DNA from: Limanda limanda
Taxonomy: Eukaryota > Chordata > Actinopteri > Pleuronectiformes > Pleuronectidae
DNA length: 64,000 nt
Direction of reading: 5' to 3'
Assembly: GCF_963576545.1 (NCBI RefSeq)
Contig: NC_083639.1
Location: 17,299,118 to 17,363,117, forward strand
In this document: one piece after another, positions 40,678 through 56,336 of the stretch
Position numbering within the stretch: position 1 is the first letter of the stretch
Layout: each line of letters begins with the position of its first letter
The notes under the pieces: generated by a model
Databases searched by the model: none
Seen by the model: only the letters and a program-made list of their open reading frames with translations
What the model was told of the DNA's origin: nothing
Made by a program: the position numbers and the translations under genes

Positions 40678-41329
40678 CCAACACACTGCTGACTCCAAGC
40701 CCCCACACGCATGCACAGCCTGACACTGCTTTTTTGGGGTAGAGCAATATCCCCATGGCGGAGATTCTGCAAATATGATGGAGTTAGATGTGGCATTGAA
40801 GAAGCAATCATCCATGTCTTGTGGATGAGATCACATTACCAACTGACAGCATCAACAGCCAGTCATCATCATCGTCATGATCGCTATCATCATCGTCATC
40901 AACGCCATCTACGTCGAGGGTTTTGGTGGAATGCTGAGCCATGATGGTGCGAGTGACAGAATGTCAAGTGTCGGATAATGCGGACATTAAATATAAACAG
41001 GTGTTTATAGGCAGGCAGGTGGCGGACGATGGTCTATTGACACCCACGCATTTTGCACTGTCTTTTTCCCCTCTCTTTTTCTCTGCCTCCACACTCTGCC
41101 ATCATGTCCTCCACTATCCAAACTAATCTTGTTTCCCAGTGACTCGAATTAAATAAATGTCTGCCATTAAGACCAGTGAAGGATGGCGGCGGGCCTGGAG
41201 AGATCCAGAGTTGGATAGGTCGGGAGAGGACAGGAGGTGCTTAGTTAAGACCTTCCACAGAGGATGCGATAGGAGAAGTGGGCTCAGAGAATGGGGCTTC
41301 ACAGCTTCCTATCTCCTCACTCCACTTTT

Positions 41330-41655
41330 GTGAAGTGCCCATAATCTGCACATAAAAATGTACGTAGACTTCGACGCCGAAAAAAAGTGAAGCCAATGCC
41401 GAATTTCCCTGAAACGGTATTCTCTGGAATGACCAGCAGTGGGCGACTCCAGTGGTTGCAAAAATACAGCATGATGTTTATTTTGTAATGTATGGTTCCA
41501 TTTATAGTAAAATAGACGATCAAGCAGGGCACGCATTAGGGTGTTGATATTGTGTGATTGACAGCTAGAGAGCAGGTCTTAGGTGCAGGTGGGAATGGTC
41601 AGGCTCCACCGCCCATGCCTCCATATATGGCTATACTTCTGGTTTTTGTCAGAAC
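41330..41655 (+). mobile_element. Teleost dispersed repeat, internally deleted copy
   Basis: Words in order: gtgaagccaatgccgaattt, cagcagtgggcgactccagt, ggttgcaaaaatacagcatg, atgtttattttgtaatgta, ggttccatttatagtaaaat, agacgatcaagcagggcacg and tgtgattgacag. These follow a common teleost repeat that reads GAAGCCAATGC...AGCAGGGGGCGACTCC...TACAGCATGATGTTCATTTTGTAAATTATGG...GTGATTGACAG. The interior between gttgcaaaaa and tacagcatg is normally longer, so this copy has a deletion. Class unknown to me, and boundaries are approximate. Confidence 0.65.
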
Positions 41656-43298
41656 CATTCGGCACTGTGTCAGCTCATCACCCTCTCACAACCCCTCCCT
41701 GCAAACCCATTTCCACATTAAGCCAACAAAAAGGACACTTCAGCTCACTAAGCAACCAACCCACCTCAGCTCTGTCATATACCCACTGGATTCTATTGAC
41801 AGGCAGCAGCTAACGGGCACTGTGAAGTATTTCCCATCCACCTGGGACTCATCCTCGCAGTCAAATCTGTCCAGCGTGGGACTATTAGGAGGCGACTAAA
41901 GGCTGCCATCAATCCCTTTGGTGTCTATTTGATGATCCCCACATGGATATACTTCATTGCTCGTCTTAGCTAACCTGCTGCATTATTTTAACAATCTCCC
42001 TTGGGTCCGTTATGGGGTCTATTATATGCCTGCTGGAGGAGCTGTGCAGGACATGATGAGATGCATGCCGGCACATAGTCGCTCCTTCCTCAGACTCCCT
42101 GTACCGTGTTCTGCTGCTGGTTATTTAGCTGTGGCTACCAAGTAAAAACAGCTTTTTACCAAAACAGGAAGCACTGCATTGAAACGCAAGAACAGGTGAG
42201 TTTGTGAGGTCAGAATCTGAGTGCTGGAACCCACTTTATGACTGCAGAGGGTGTTTGATCTCCATCCAAGAGAACAAAGCACACACTGCTTACTGCAAGG
42301 AGATATGTCTTTAAGTGGACGTGGCGTTTCGGTGATGTATGGAGAGGTTCAAAGTCTTTTAACTGGAATTCAGCATCCCTTTTTCACGTCTTACGGCTTT
42401 GATTTAGAGGCTCTTTTTAGCAGACCAAGGCCACAAAACCCTCCAACTGACCCTGCGTGCTGATTTGCTCCCTGGAGATGTCAAATGTACTTGACAAACT
42501 GGGAGAATTGCAGCAACTGGTCCATACAAACGTCCTCTGAAAGGACCTATGAGAGCATTTGACAAGTGGAGGCACAAATCATCTGTCCTCAAGCCTTTTT
42601 TCTGGAGAAAACCCGGCCAGGCTTTGAAGTGCACCATCACATCAACCACACTGTTTCATGCTGACCCCTCTAAGCTTCTTAAATGTCAATGGTTTATAAA
42701 TGTCATGGTTCTATAAATAAACCATTAATATCCGTGATGTATTTATGGAACTAAAGACAGTTTTTTGGCAATGAAAATCCAGAATTAATTCAAGTAGGTC
42801 AGAATTTTTGAAATTGTAAAGCTAAACAACAAACATGGATTAAAGGCATCTAATATATTTGTATTATTACCTTTGTTCCCAAACCCTGAATATTTAAAAA
42901 TTTAAAGGATTCTTCAGGACTGGGTGATACTCATTCATGCAGTTTACAACTCGTAAAAAGTCTGGACCAACACATGTAACCAACAGAAATATAGCTTCAG
43001 TTTGGTGTTTTTGCACCTATGAGTTTGAAGTGGCTCTGCAAAGGTTTCTGTGTTTTGCTCCACCGTCTTTAGTTGTACTTCAAGGGAAATGGTGGCAAGC
43101 AAACCTGGGCGAGTGGGTCACCTAAAAGCATGAGCTAAGTTCTGAGCACTGAGACGGTGAGAAGGTCAAACTGAGCATTTAGTTATGTGAAAGCACTAAG
43201 TGCACTAAGTGGACCGAGAACACACTTGAAACCCCTCTTGTGAGGGGCTAAGGTAGCACTTAGGGGCATTGCTTTTTAGCACTTTCTGCCACCCGACG

Positions 43299-43302
43299 CG
43301 TG

Positions 43303-43392
<90 letters not shown>
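43299..43392. repeat. (TG)n microsatellite, about 92 bp
   Basis: Near-perfect TG with one TT interruption at 43,317-43,319. Confidence 0.95.
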
Positions 43393-43393
<1 letters not shown>

Positions 43394-43765
43394 ATGACTA
43401 CCTGTTCATCAAAGCTTTTAAATGTTCATTCATTTTGCACGTCCAAATGATATAGAAAGATTATAACTGTGACCAAGATGCATGGAAAAGATTATGCTAG
43501 TTTAGTATGGGACTGAAACACAAGCTACTTCAGTTTCTGCATGGCTCAAAAGTTGTTGTTTTTTGTTTGAATAACAATAACTGGGACATATTTACTATGA
43601 AAATCACAGTGTACCTTCTCAATCTTGTCAGCCACAAGACACCTGTGAAACTGTAAATCCTGCTCTTTGTTCTTTCTTTGTGTGCGTCCTGCTGCGAGTT
43701 GTGCGTCTGCTGTGTCTCCGCAGCATAAAAATGAGGCATCAACACAGACTTTGGCTCAAAGGTGT

Positions 43766-43790
43766 GCACACACACACACACACACACACA
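43766..43790. repeat. (CA)n microsatellite, short
   Basis: About 12 CA units, opposed to the TG array 370 bp upstream. Confidence 0.9.
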
Positions 43791-44090
43791 GACCCATTTC
43801 TTACTATTATTGTTAAAGAACAGACGGACAATTGGACTTCACGACTGCTTCAAAGGTAAGGAGTCGCCCTTGATTTGCTGTATCTCTGGTATATCATGCC
43901 AGCACATCTGAATTATTTATACTTTTTTGCTCACAGTTGCTGTACAATAAAATGTAGCATGGTGATGTTGATGGAATATTTCAGTCTTAATATCTCTCTA
44001 CGTGCTGCCGCCTTGTACCAGAAACCAAGTGCTGGATGCCAGTGACCATTTTGGTGACAAGACAAAATGATATAAACTACTCTAATACAG

Positions 44091-44434
44091 TAAAATATAA
44101 CATAAGAGTAAATAACATAACGTAACACAACTTGACGTGTCATAAAGTAACACAACATGACGTAATGTAACGGGACATGACATTAAATTACATAACAGAA
44201 TAAAATACTAAGTAACATAACGTATCGCAACACAACGCAAGGTAACAACTCATGACGAGACGTAACCTTCTGTAACGTAACACAAAATCACATAACATTA
44301 CATAACACAACATAATATAACATGCAATATCGCACGACAAAACATGACATATCCTAAGACAAAACAACACAAAATAAAACGACTTGATGCACCATGACAT
44401 AACATGACAAAGTCAAACACAACATAACATCACA
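44091..44434. repeat. Degenerate pentanucleotide array, unit near CRTAA
   Basis: From 44,101 to about 44,330 the sequence divides into five-base units in one unbroken register: cataa, cgtaa, cacaa, catga, cgtaa, tgtaa and so on, about 46 units with A at the last two positions of most. After about 44,335 the register shifts (units like aacat, gacat) and continues to 44,434. Variants are mainly CG, CA or TG at the first two positions, as expected if CGTAA units decayed at methylated CpG. The minus-strand Tyr/Val/Ile-rich frames here are artefacts. Confidence 0.85.
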
Positions 44435-45839
44435 GTACTGATATGTCTGAAGCCAAATCATTTGAATTGAGGTGATGTTTTTGTAGCTGAACTACAAGAA
44501 GTAAGAAGTAAGACATTACTCATAGAAACAGACAAACATCAGCATTAAGAGTTTGTCAGTGTGTCAGACAGTAAGTCATGGCTCCCTGGGGCTTTCACTG
44601 AAGTAACACAACCTCTCACTGACATTACAAGTCCTTGGTGCTAATGTCCTAAACAGGGACTGTATTTAAAAGGAAAACCAAATCAATTAAACAAAACAAT
44701 CAAACCTTAATCCAGTTAAGAGATATCATGCTTGTCTTTTTTATGATGTGCGTTGCCTATTAGGCCGATGACCAGACCTGCAAATCCTGTTAGGCTCTTT
44801 CTACCCATGCAGAACTAATCATATTAGGGAAGCGACAATTTGTATCAGTTTGGATTTCAAGCAAATCGCAATCTCTAATGCTGAGTTCCATCCTCCAATC
44901 GGAGCCCGACAGATCACAGACAACCACAAATCACATCATGTTATTTAAGCTCTCATTTCTTCTTCCATTTTTTGTTCTCAAACGCTCCTTTTCTTCCATG
45001 TTCTAGTCTTCTGTTCAGGCTTTGCTCTCTAGCGACTAGGCCCCACTTCACGTGTTCAGTTCTCGCTTTTTCATCAGATGACAACAAACAGCGTCTACTA
45101 AAGCCACCTTGGAAGCAGATAACTGCGTATGCATGTTGTGCTGTCATGGGTCTTTCTTTATAACCTTGGTGAGAGGAGCTATTCAATAAAAGCACCCTTT
45201 GTGGAGCAGATATCACTGTGCTGTATTATGGGTGAGAGGAAAGCAGTGAAATTCCATCATCTCCCCATTTGAGTCTTGTATAGCATCAATAAACTACAAT
45301 GTGATCTGTTCCAATACCACTGCAGAAACTGAATAAATATATTTGCCATTAGAGGAAATACTGTATTCTTGCAGCTGTGAGGTGACGCTTCCATAGACTT
45401 GGATACAGATATAAAACTCCTAACTTTTTATTTGATACACATATTTATTTGATGCACACCACGCAGCAGTGGTGCACTGTTATTCTGGCCCTAAGAGGAC
45501 TTGTTGGAAAAATCCAACTTTTGTGTGTTCAGGAGGGACAACAAAGATAGAAAGCACCCCTGTGAATAAGAACAGAGTTTGTCTGTTCCCATGCCTATTT
45601 ACTTCGGCTGTTCTACATTTCAATAAAACAGTGAGCAGACTTCAGTGTAGAGGTACTGCTTAATACTTTGGGGCTTTTTCAGCAGCTCCAAGTGTCAAAT
45701 CTTTTATTTATTCTTAAAATTTGAGGAGAGAAAACTAGAATCCTCTGATTCTGGGTCTTGGAATGAATTAGCATTTGTGCAGGTTGGTGTTTTTTTCTTT
45801 AGACTGCTGCCTGGCCGTGCACGGGCATTTATGCATCAA
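44435..45839. other. Non-coding stretch, nothing recognised
   Basis: Ordinary sequence with several AATAAA words but no associated exon. No transposon ends found. Confidence 0.5.
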
Positions 45840-46300
45840 CACAGGACAAACCCAGGCAGACAAACAACAGCTCCAGCCCATCTAATAACAGTGGGGCTTA
45901 TCAGCCGCCTCTGCCTCCTCTAATTTCCATCAGTTTTGACAAGCCCATTAAATGAATCTGGGACCAAAAATAAACATGTTTGTGTTGAGCCGAAGTGACA
46001 GGCAGTGATCACACCTCCCAATGTTGGAGAGAGAGAGATATGACAACTTTTAATTAAAAACACTGGCCCCATGCACAGCAGCCCGGACATGATAAACAGG
46101 ACTTTAGCCTCCAGCGCACGAATGCATGCGAGGCTGCCGGGGCACAGTGGGATCCAAGATGCAGGACATTACTGCCATTGATGATCATTAACAAGGAAGC
46201 GGAATATTCTGGAAGATTCATGATGTGAGTGTTGGTAGAAGGATTACAGAGCAAGCCTTCGCCTAATCCTGATCTAATAGTAATGAGTTTATTATCCTCC
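45840..46300. promoter_or_regulatory. Candidate conserved non-coding element
   Basis: Repeat-poor sequence with a palindromic TTAATTAA (46,050-46,057), TAATCC (46,264-46,269, an OTX-type core), ccattaaatgaat and gcccattgatga-like words. The texture resembles vertebrate developmental enhancers. Without alignment this is a guess. Confidence 0.2.
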
Positions 46301-47470
46301 TCCACGGGTATATTAGTTAGTGGGTAAAAGGAACAGGATCCATGATGAAGAGGACTCTAGGCTTTTCTTTCTTTTTCGCTTTCACACCACTCGCTCGTTC
46401 CGCATCCCACACTCCTCATCAAATATGAAAGGCAGAACTGTATCTTTTCGCCACAGTTCATAGCATGTCACATCTCTTGGTCTTGCAGTGCGTTGCCTTA
46501 AACAGGCCCTGTGGGAAGCGCTCTTCCAATTTCCAATAAAAGAGAGATGCACCAGCACAGCCTGTAGAATCCTCGGTGGACCGGGCAGGACAACACGGCC
46601 ACGGCGAGGGGCAATGTCAACATTCGGGGCCATTGACGACACAACACCTATTATTCTCAGGGTGACATCTTTATCGGCAGGCATTGTCATCCACTGGAAG
46701 AACACAAAGACCCCAACCCCCCATCCCTCTGCCTGTCAGCGGCACAAAAATCTGTTTCCATGACAATGCCGGTATCCAAACTTCCAAGTCGTTTCTGTCA
46801 CACAGGCTGACATCAGGTGAGCTATCATTACTTTTTTTCCCATCTCCACCTTACTTCTGCTGCTTTTTAGTTCCACTTGTTTTGCCTCCCGTTGAGTTGT
46901 CTGCTGCTATTACTGCCCCTATCTATCTTCTCCAGATGTGACTCCTCCTCTCTCTCATTTTCATTTCATTGATAGCTATTTATTTCTCAAAGCTGCACCC
47001 CTGGGTTAAGAGAGGAACGAGAGAAGAATTAGAGGCACTAACTTCCAAATGACTGTGAGTTAAATCTCTATCCACCCAAAAGTGAAAAAGCAGTTTTCGT
47101 GACTTGAGATCTTTCCCTCTGCGACGCCGAATGCTCCGGCTGTTATGCAAACATTTTTCCGTCTTCTTTTTCTGCTCTGGACTCTGCATCCCTGACATGT
47201 TGTGAAGAGGTCTATAAGATCATTATTTTTCATCTGTTTGCCAGGTGGGGCCTCCTACTCGTCAAAGCTACGTAGAAAAACATGATACCTGGAGATGAAA
47301 AGTTGAAGTGTGAAAAGGTGTAAGGAAGGAGGAGAGGCAGGGGGCAAGAAAGATGAAGGTCCTTTCGGCGATATATTTATTCTTTTCATATTTTATTCTC
47401 AATCCTTATTTGCCCTGCTCCGGGTGAATGTCACAGTAGTGGGAGCTGGCAGGAACAAGTTATTATAAAA
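46301..47470. other. Non-coding stretch, with a doubly open segment
   Basis: Between about 46,382 and 46,763 frames are open on both strands (107 codons minus, 91 plus) and the composition is more balanced than the flanks. Neither translation shows a domain I know. It could be a constrained element or chance. Confidence 0.35.
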
Positions 47471-47479
47471 ATCTGAACA

Positions 47480-47730
47480 TGAAGCATATCGCCCTGTTAG
47501 GTCAAAAATGCAAAACGAGCAGATCATGGGGAATAAGCCGGAGTTGGTTATCAATGCTGTGGCTTGAGCGCCTATTGCAGCAGTTAAGTCCCTGCCACGA
47601 CAGGCTATGTGACCAGGAGCAGGGCACAGGCTGCTGCCCACTACCAGACCTGCAATTACAGTCACTTGTGTCTTGTATGATGAAATGAATCATTACCGCT
47701 GCAGCATGAAAGTGCATAATCTGGCCCTCT
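47480..47730. promoter_or_regulatory. Candidate conserved non-coding element
   Basis: Balanced composition without simple repeats, containing gttaggtcaaaa, gcctattgcagcag, gtgaccaggagcagg, gcaattacagtcac and gaatcattaccgc. Frames are open on both strands (88 minus, 69 plus), as often happens in constrained non-coding DNA. No exon recognised. Confidence 0.2.
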
Positions 47731-52143
<4,413 letters not shown>

Positions 52144-52174
<31 letters not shown>

Positions 52175-52205
52175 GCTATGCGTATATATATATACATATA
52201 TATTG
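52144..52205. repeat. (TG)n tract followed by (TA)n
   Basis: TG units at 52,144-52,175 with one TT, then a TATATA-rich segment to 52,205. Confidence 0.85.
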
Positions 52206-52474
52206 TTAATTATTCTGAAGGCTTTATATATTACTGTTCAACTATACGTGTTATCATATATACCTACAAATACAATGAGATGTATATCAATTCAAAAATA
52301 AATCTTTTTAGAATCTACATAAAGTACAAGAGACATTTTTGCTTTAAACAATAGTTTATAACCACTGTGGGCTATAATTGCTGCTAGACGCTTAGGAGAG
52401 AAGTGTGCACAATACAGACATAATGATGCATATATTGTGCAATTGTCAGTATTGTTCTTAAACATATGGGATGA

Positions 52475-52645
52475 AAATTGTAAATGATCTGTATTCATAC
52501 AGCACTGCTCTATTCTTGATGACCACTTTTCTGTACTTTGTGGTTTGTCATCTTGCCCGAAAAAACTTCGGCACACGGAATTTGGGGATCGAGGATCAAA
52601 CCACCGGCTATTGGACGACCCGCCGTCTCGCCTGAGCCAGAGCAG
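52475..52645 (-). mobile_element. tRNA-derived SINE, head to tail, internally shortened
   Basis: On the minus strand it starts tggctcaggcgaga (an A-box-like word, 52,627-52,639), then cgggtcgtccaatagccgg, a B-box-like ggtttgatcct (52,592-52,602), tgtgccgaagt and cgggcaagatgacaaacc, and finishes agtggtcatcaagaatagag, gtgctgtatgaatacagatc, atttac. This is the teleost SINE whose usual version reads TGGCTCAG...GGTTCGATCCCC...GCCGAAGTGTCCTTGGGCAAGATACTGAACCCC...GAGTGGTCGTMAGACTAGAAAAGCGCTATATAAATRCAGTCCATTTACC. The central part is missing here. The tail is shared with 34,246-34,370. It is a retroposon, not a tRNA gene. Confidence 0.85.
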
Positions 52646-53589
52646 ACACAAAAGGATAATAAATTAATTCTAAATACATCATAACTATACTGTGCAACTG
52701 ACTGCCAGAGTGTCGCTTCCTAATTTGTCTTTGCTGTTGTTCTTCCAATTGTTTCCAATGATGCTCAATTATACATGTCCTAATCTTTTTTTTGAATTTT
52801 AAAGTGAATGAGCTGTGTTGTGACCCGGAGCAGAGGAAAATTAATTGATGTGCACATTGACAGAACAGCCGATTACACTATAAAAGCCTTCTGCACATTT
52901 AATCTTTATATTACATTGAGACAAACGACAATAAGCCAAACCCATGCTTGAGAAACGCTTGTTTTCACTATTCCTCATGAGAATTAGTTATTTTCCACCA
53001 TGTCAGTAGCTCCGTTCTTGAAAAGTTGACATTGATACTCACTCCTGACCTTATTAATGCCAACTGTCAATTCTAACTCAAAAAACATGTTTGTTTGCCA
53101 CGATACTCCATGAAGCCCAAAATACATCTCAATGAAATCAGTTAAAAACATAAACATTATAGTTTTTTCCAGATAAACCACAGCTTGTCCATTTACTAAT
53201 GTGGTAAATACATGTGCACTGTGATTAGTGTTACTGTGCGCATGGAATTGAATTAAACTAAACTGCAGTGCCCACTGTTATGGTAATGACGGAAAGTAAA
53301 ACCCTGTGCAACTGGGTCACTTATGGGTTTTTAATAGTTTTTGGAAAACACTAGAGTTCTACGGCACAGAGGCAGACACTGCACAGGCAGTACTTGTCAG
53401 TATGACACATTCATTGTTGGCTTTCTTCTTCTTCATATGGGATCAAAAATATATCAATTTAACCATCCTTGTGTTGGAATTTATAAATAATAAAACGCTG
53501 AGAACTTCTGTGCACTTTTCTCTCCAAGGCTGTCAGCTGCAGAACTCAGAAATATGGCAATAATCAAATCAGCTCCCGTCTGCTTCCTG
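52646..53589. other. AT-rich non-coding stretch, nothing recognised
   Basis: No gene, simple repeat or transposon identified. Confidence 0.5.
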
Positions 53590-53920
53590 TGTCATGGCCG
53601 AAACATAAAAGCTGGTGATTGATGAAAGGCGAGCCCCGATGTGCCCAGCAGCTCTGGGCCATACATTCATCCTGAGGCATTCTTAATGGAATTGACCTTG
53701 CAATAACCCCCACCTCCTCTTTTCTATTTTTCTTTTTCTTTTATTACTTCCGCCCCACCTCTTTTCAGTATAGAATTAAATAATAGATTGCCCTAACCAC
53801 AGATGTTGCCCCCTGCTGCAGCCACACTGTATTATCCTTGAGTCAGCATAATTATGAATGCACAGTTCATTATTAAACTATCTGGAGTCTTATGCTCTGT
53901 TCCAACTGGGAGAAATATTT
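53590..53920. promoter_or_regulatory. Candidate conserved non-coding element
   Basis: Contains TGAGTCAGCA at 53,839-53,848 (AP-1 or half-MARE type) followed at once by taattatgaatg, plus ggtgattgatgaaag, gcattcttaatggaattga and gaattaaataatagattg. Little simple sequence apart from a T/C-rich run at 53,715-53,740. Looks like an enhancer but is untested. Confidence 0.2.
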
Positions 53921-55286
53921 CTTTTGTACGCAGAGCAGAGCCATCAGGTTATCACACACTGCTTTTCTCTCTAAGTATAATTAGGTGCTCGGTCCTTCTT
54001 CAAATCTGTTTCCAAACACAAACACACTAACCTGACACACACACACACACACTGCTGTTCAACCATGAGAAGATGCCCATGTAGCAGGACTCTCTTAGTG
54101 TCGTCATTGGACATTTATTAACCAATCTACATCTGGCACTACTGGATCGGAGGGCTAATCGTCAATCGCTCAATCCAACAACCAGACATGTGAAATGTTC
54201 TTATTACTGAATCCTGACTTTTAACAGGGACGATGGCCACACTGCAATGTGTTTATATGCCTTTCTGTATGTGTCACAGTTTCAAAAGGCCACAGAAACA
54301 GTGGGATGATGCATACTTGACGTGCAGAACAAATTCCCCTTAGCCCGAGGCATGTCAATTGTAACTCCCAGGAGAAAAAAGGAGACGGAGCGCCAATGTC
54401 TGGACTGGCAGAGCGAGACAAGAAACAAGGGAGGAAGAAAAAAAGAAGAGAGAGAGTTTCAGGGTGAAAGTAGAGCTGTACTCACCAGCGCAAACATTTG
54501 ACCACTTTGCTTTGATGTCCTCTATACAGCTTCTTTCTTTCTAAAGAATTCCCTGCTGCATGTTTTCCGTAAGCTGAGATACCCACAGGTGTGCCGCCTG
54601 CATGTAAATCATGCACAATAGGACATCTTCAAAGCTCAGCTGAATTTGCTTTTCATATCTACAAAAATATAACAAAGTACATCTCACTGGGAGGGCGTCT
54701 ATGAGCTTGTATCACTCTATGAGATGTTGCAGGGAGGATGCTGAGGTAAGGAGCGGCAGAATATTTTGAAATGGCTGAATGTTCAGTTGTCTTGTGTCAG
54801 TACAAATCCTTCGTATGTCTGGCTGAGGAGTTTGCCGGCCTGAAAATCTGAGGGAAGATCATTTTCTTTAGGAACATGCTCCTAGTGTTTATACTGCGTT
54901 TAACAGCCCTTCATTTCCCAGGCAATAATTAATGGATCTTGATGGAAAAAATCTGGAATATTAAGGAACTAATTTCTATAAGTGAGTGCAATTTGGTGCA
55001 GCTTATAAGCAATTAGATTGAAGAACAGTTTTTTCAGAGAGCAAGCAGGAAAAGAAAAACTATGTTTGAAACGTCTGAATGAAATACAGACACAAATTAA
55101 ACTACATAAGCTAATTTATGGAGTTTTAAACACTAGTATAAGATATTTCCATATGTATATATACAATAGTATTTGATAATTTTATATGTGATCCTACACA
55201 GAACCAGAACAAATAAATGTGCCATCTGAATAACCTGGAATTTTTAATCTGGGGGGAAAAAAAAGTCAACTTCATTTAAAACATGT
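53921..55286. other. Non-coding stretch, nothing recognised
   Basis: Holds a short (AC)n tract near 54,036-54,052 and an AT-rich segment from 55.05 to 55.25 kb directly left of the hAT element. Confidence 0.5.
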
Positions 55287-55294
55287 GTCTAATG
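55287..55294 (+). repeat. Left target-site duplication of the hAT element (gtctaatg)
   Basis: Eight bases identical to 56,337-56,344 on the far side of the element. Confidence 0.9.
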
Positions 55295-56336
55295 TAGGGC
55301 TGCACGACATATCAAAAGGTTATCGTCATCGCGATATCAACATGCATGATATGCGTATCACAAAAGACTGCTTAAACTGCGATAAATGTTTTTCAATGTG
55401 CTATGCATTCATGCTCTGAATGTCGATTAGTGCCGAATCAGATGGATCCCTGCTGCCCTGGAAGAAGAGAAGCAGAAAACTGCGAGAAGCTCCGTCAAAT
55501 CTAGCTCCGCCTCCTCCCAACTAAATTCTACTGTGGAAACTTCCAGTGATCACTTTTGTCCAATTCATCGCAATGAGCAGTTGATTATATAAAACAATTG
55601 CATTGCTGAGTCCGCTGCTCTCTCTGACCCACTACAGTTTAAATTTTGATTTGTTGGTATATCATGATCATCACATGATACTGTGACGATGATGATACAC
55701 AATAATTCTTCTTCTTAATGAGTTCATTCTTTCTTCCGAGCAGCGCATTCATCAGCTGTCCCACTCGCTTTTTTCCTTTCTCTCTCTCACTCTCTTTCTC
55801 TTTTTCTCTCACACGCACACGTAAAAAGTGTGGGTCGGACACATGTCGAAACTTAGTCTGGGTAAAAACAAAAGAATTTGTAAACTTAGTCAACAGGGCT
55901 GGAGGAGATGCTTGACGCGGTTGACCATATTGAATATAATATAGAATGAATTGTTGAAAGACCTGAAATGAACACAGTGAGTGGACCTAGTGGAGCTGCT
56001 CATGGCTCCCTGGGTGTCTGCCCTGGACTTGGTGGCACTGAGGCTGGGCTGTGTGCCTTCTCCCTCGGGCTGTGGAGCTGTGCGTGGTCCCCGGTCCGAA
56101 GCCAGGTGGAATTCTTTCAAACACCTTGATGTTGGCGTGGAAATATTGCTTTATATTTGTTGCGTGTCTGCATAGATCACTTACTGTATGGGGTCTATGT
56201 TAGCAGTGAAACCAAAACAGAAACACTGTATACTAAAGCGTTTGTTTATTGTGTATGTATCCCAAGTCATCTCGTCATCACAATATTCACCGAGGTTATC
56301 ACATATCTCACGTTTTTTTTAAATCGTGCAGCCCTA
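55295..56336. mobile_element. Complete 1,042-bp hAT-type element with 8-bp target duplication
   Basis: The left end tagggctgcacga (55,295-55,307) and the right end tcgtgcagcccta (56,324-56,336) are exact 13-bp inverted repeats. The 8 bp gtctaatg occur on both sides (55,287-55,294 and 56,337-56,344), a perfect duplication of the length made by hAT transposases. The TAGGGCTGCACGA terminus followed by TATCG/GATATC words is known from teleost hAT-type elements. The interior has a CT tract (55,770-55,810) and frames under 95 codons with no recognisable transposase or BED zinc finger, so the copy is non-autonomous. Confidence 0.9.

Larger units (their letters stand above)
39541..41329. other. Non-coding stretch with TG and CA tracts
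   Basis: Besides the arrays at 40.38 and 40.66 kb it contains an imperfect (CAT)n-like segment at 40,862-40,912. The 148-codon minus-strand frame (40,063-40,509) includes the TG array as His-Thr repeats and is not a gene. Confidence 0.5.
41656..44090. other. Non-coding stretch with TG and CA arrays
   Basis: Arrays at 43.30 and 43.77 kb. Frames at 41,558-41,899 and nearby carry no known domain. No gene or transposon recognised. Confidence 0.5.

Noticed and set aside
40862..40912. CAT/CGT trinucleotide-rich segment suggesting a short tandem array
   Set aside because: Too short and irregular to call as a repeat array.
43931..44400. Minus-strand frames rich in Tyr, Val, Ile and Cys that look like membrane segments
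   Set aside because: They come from the degenerate CRTAA array, whose reverse complement (TTAYG) encodes such residues in several frames.
52560..52645. tRNA-like sequence with A and B boxes
   Set aside because: The boxes belong to the head of a SINE whose tail follows directly. There is no acceptor-stem pairing, so it is not a tRNA gene.
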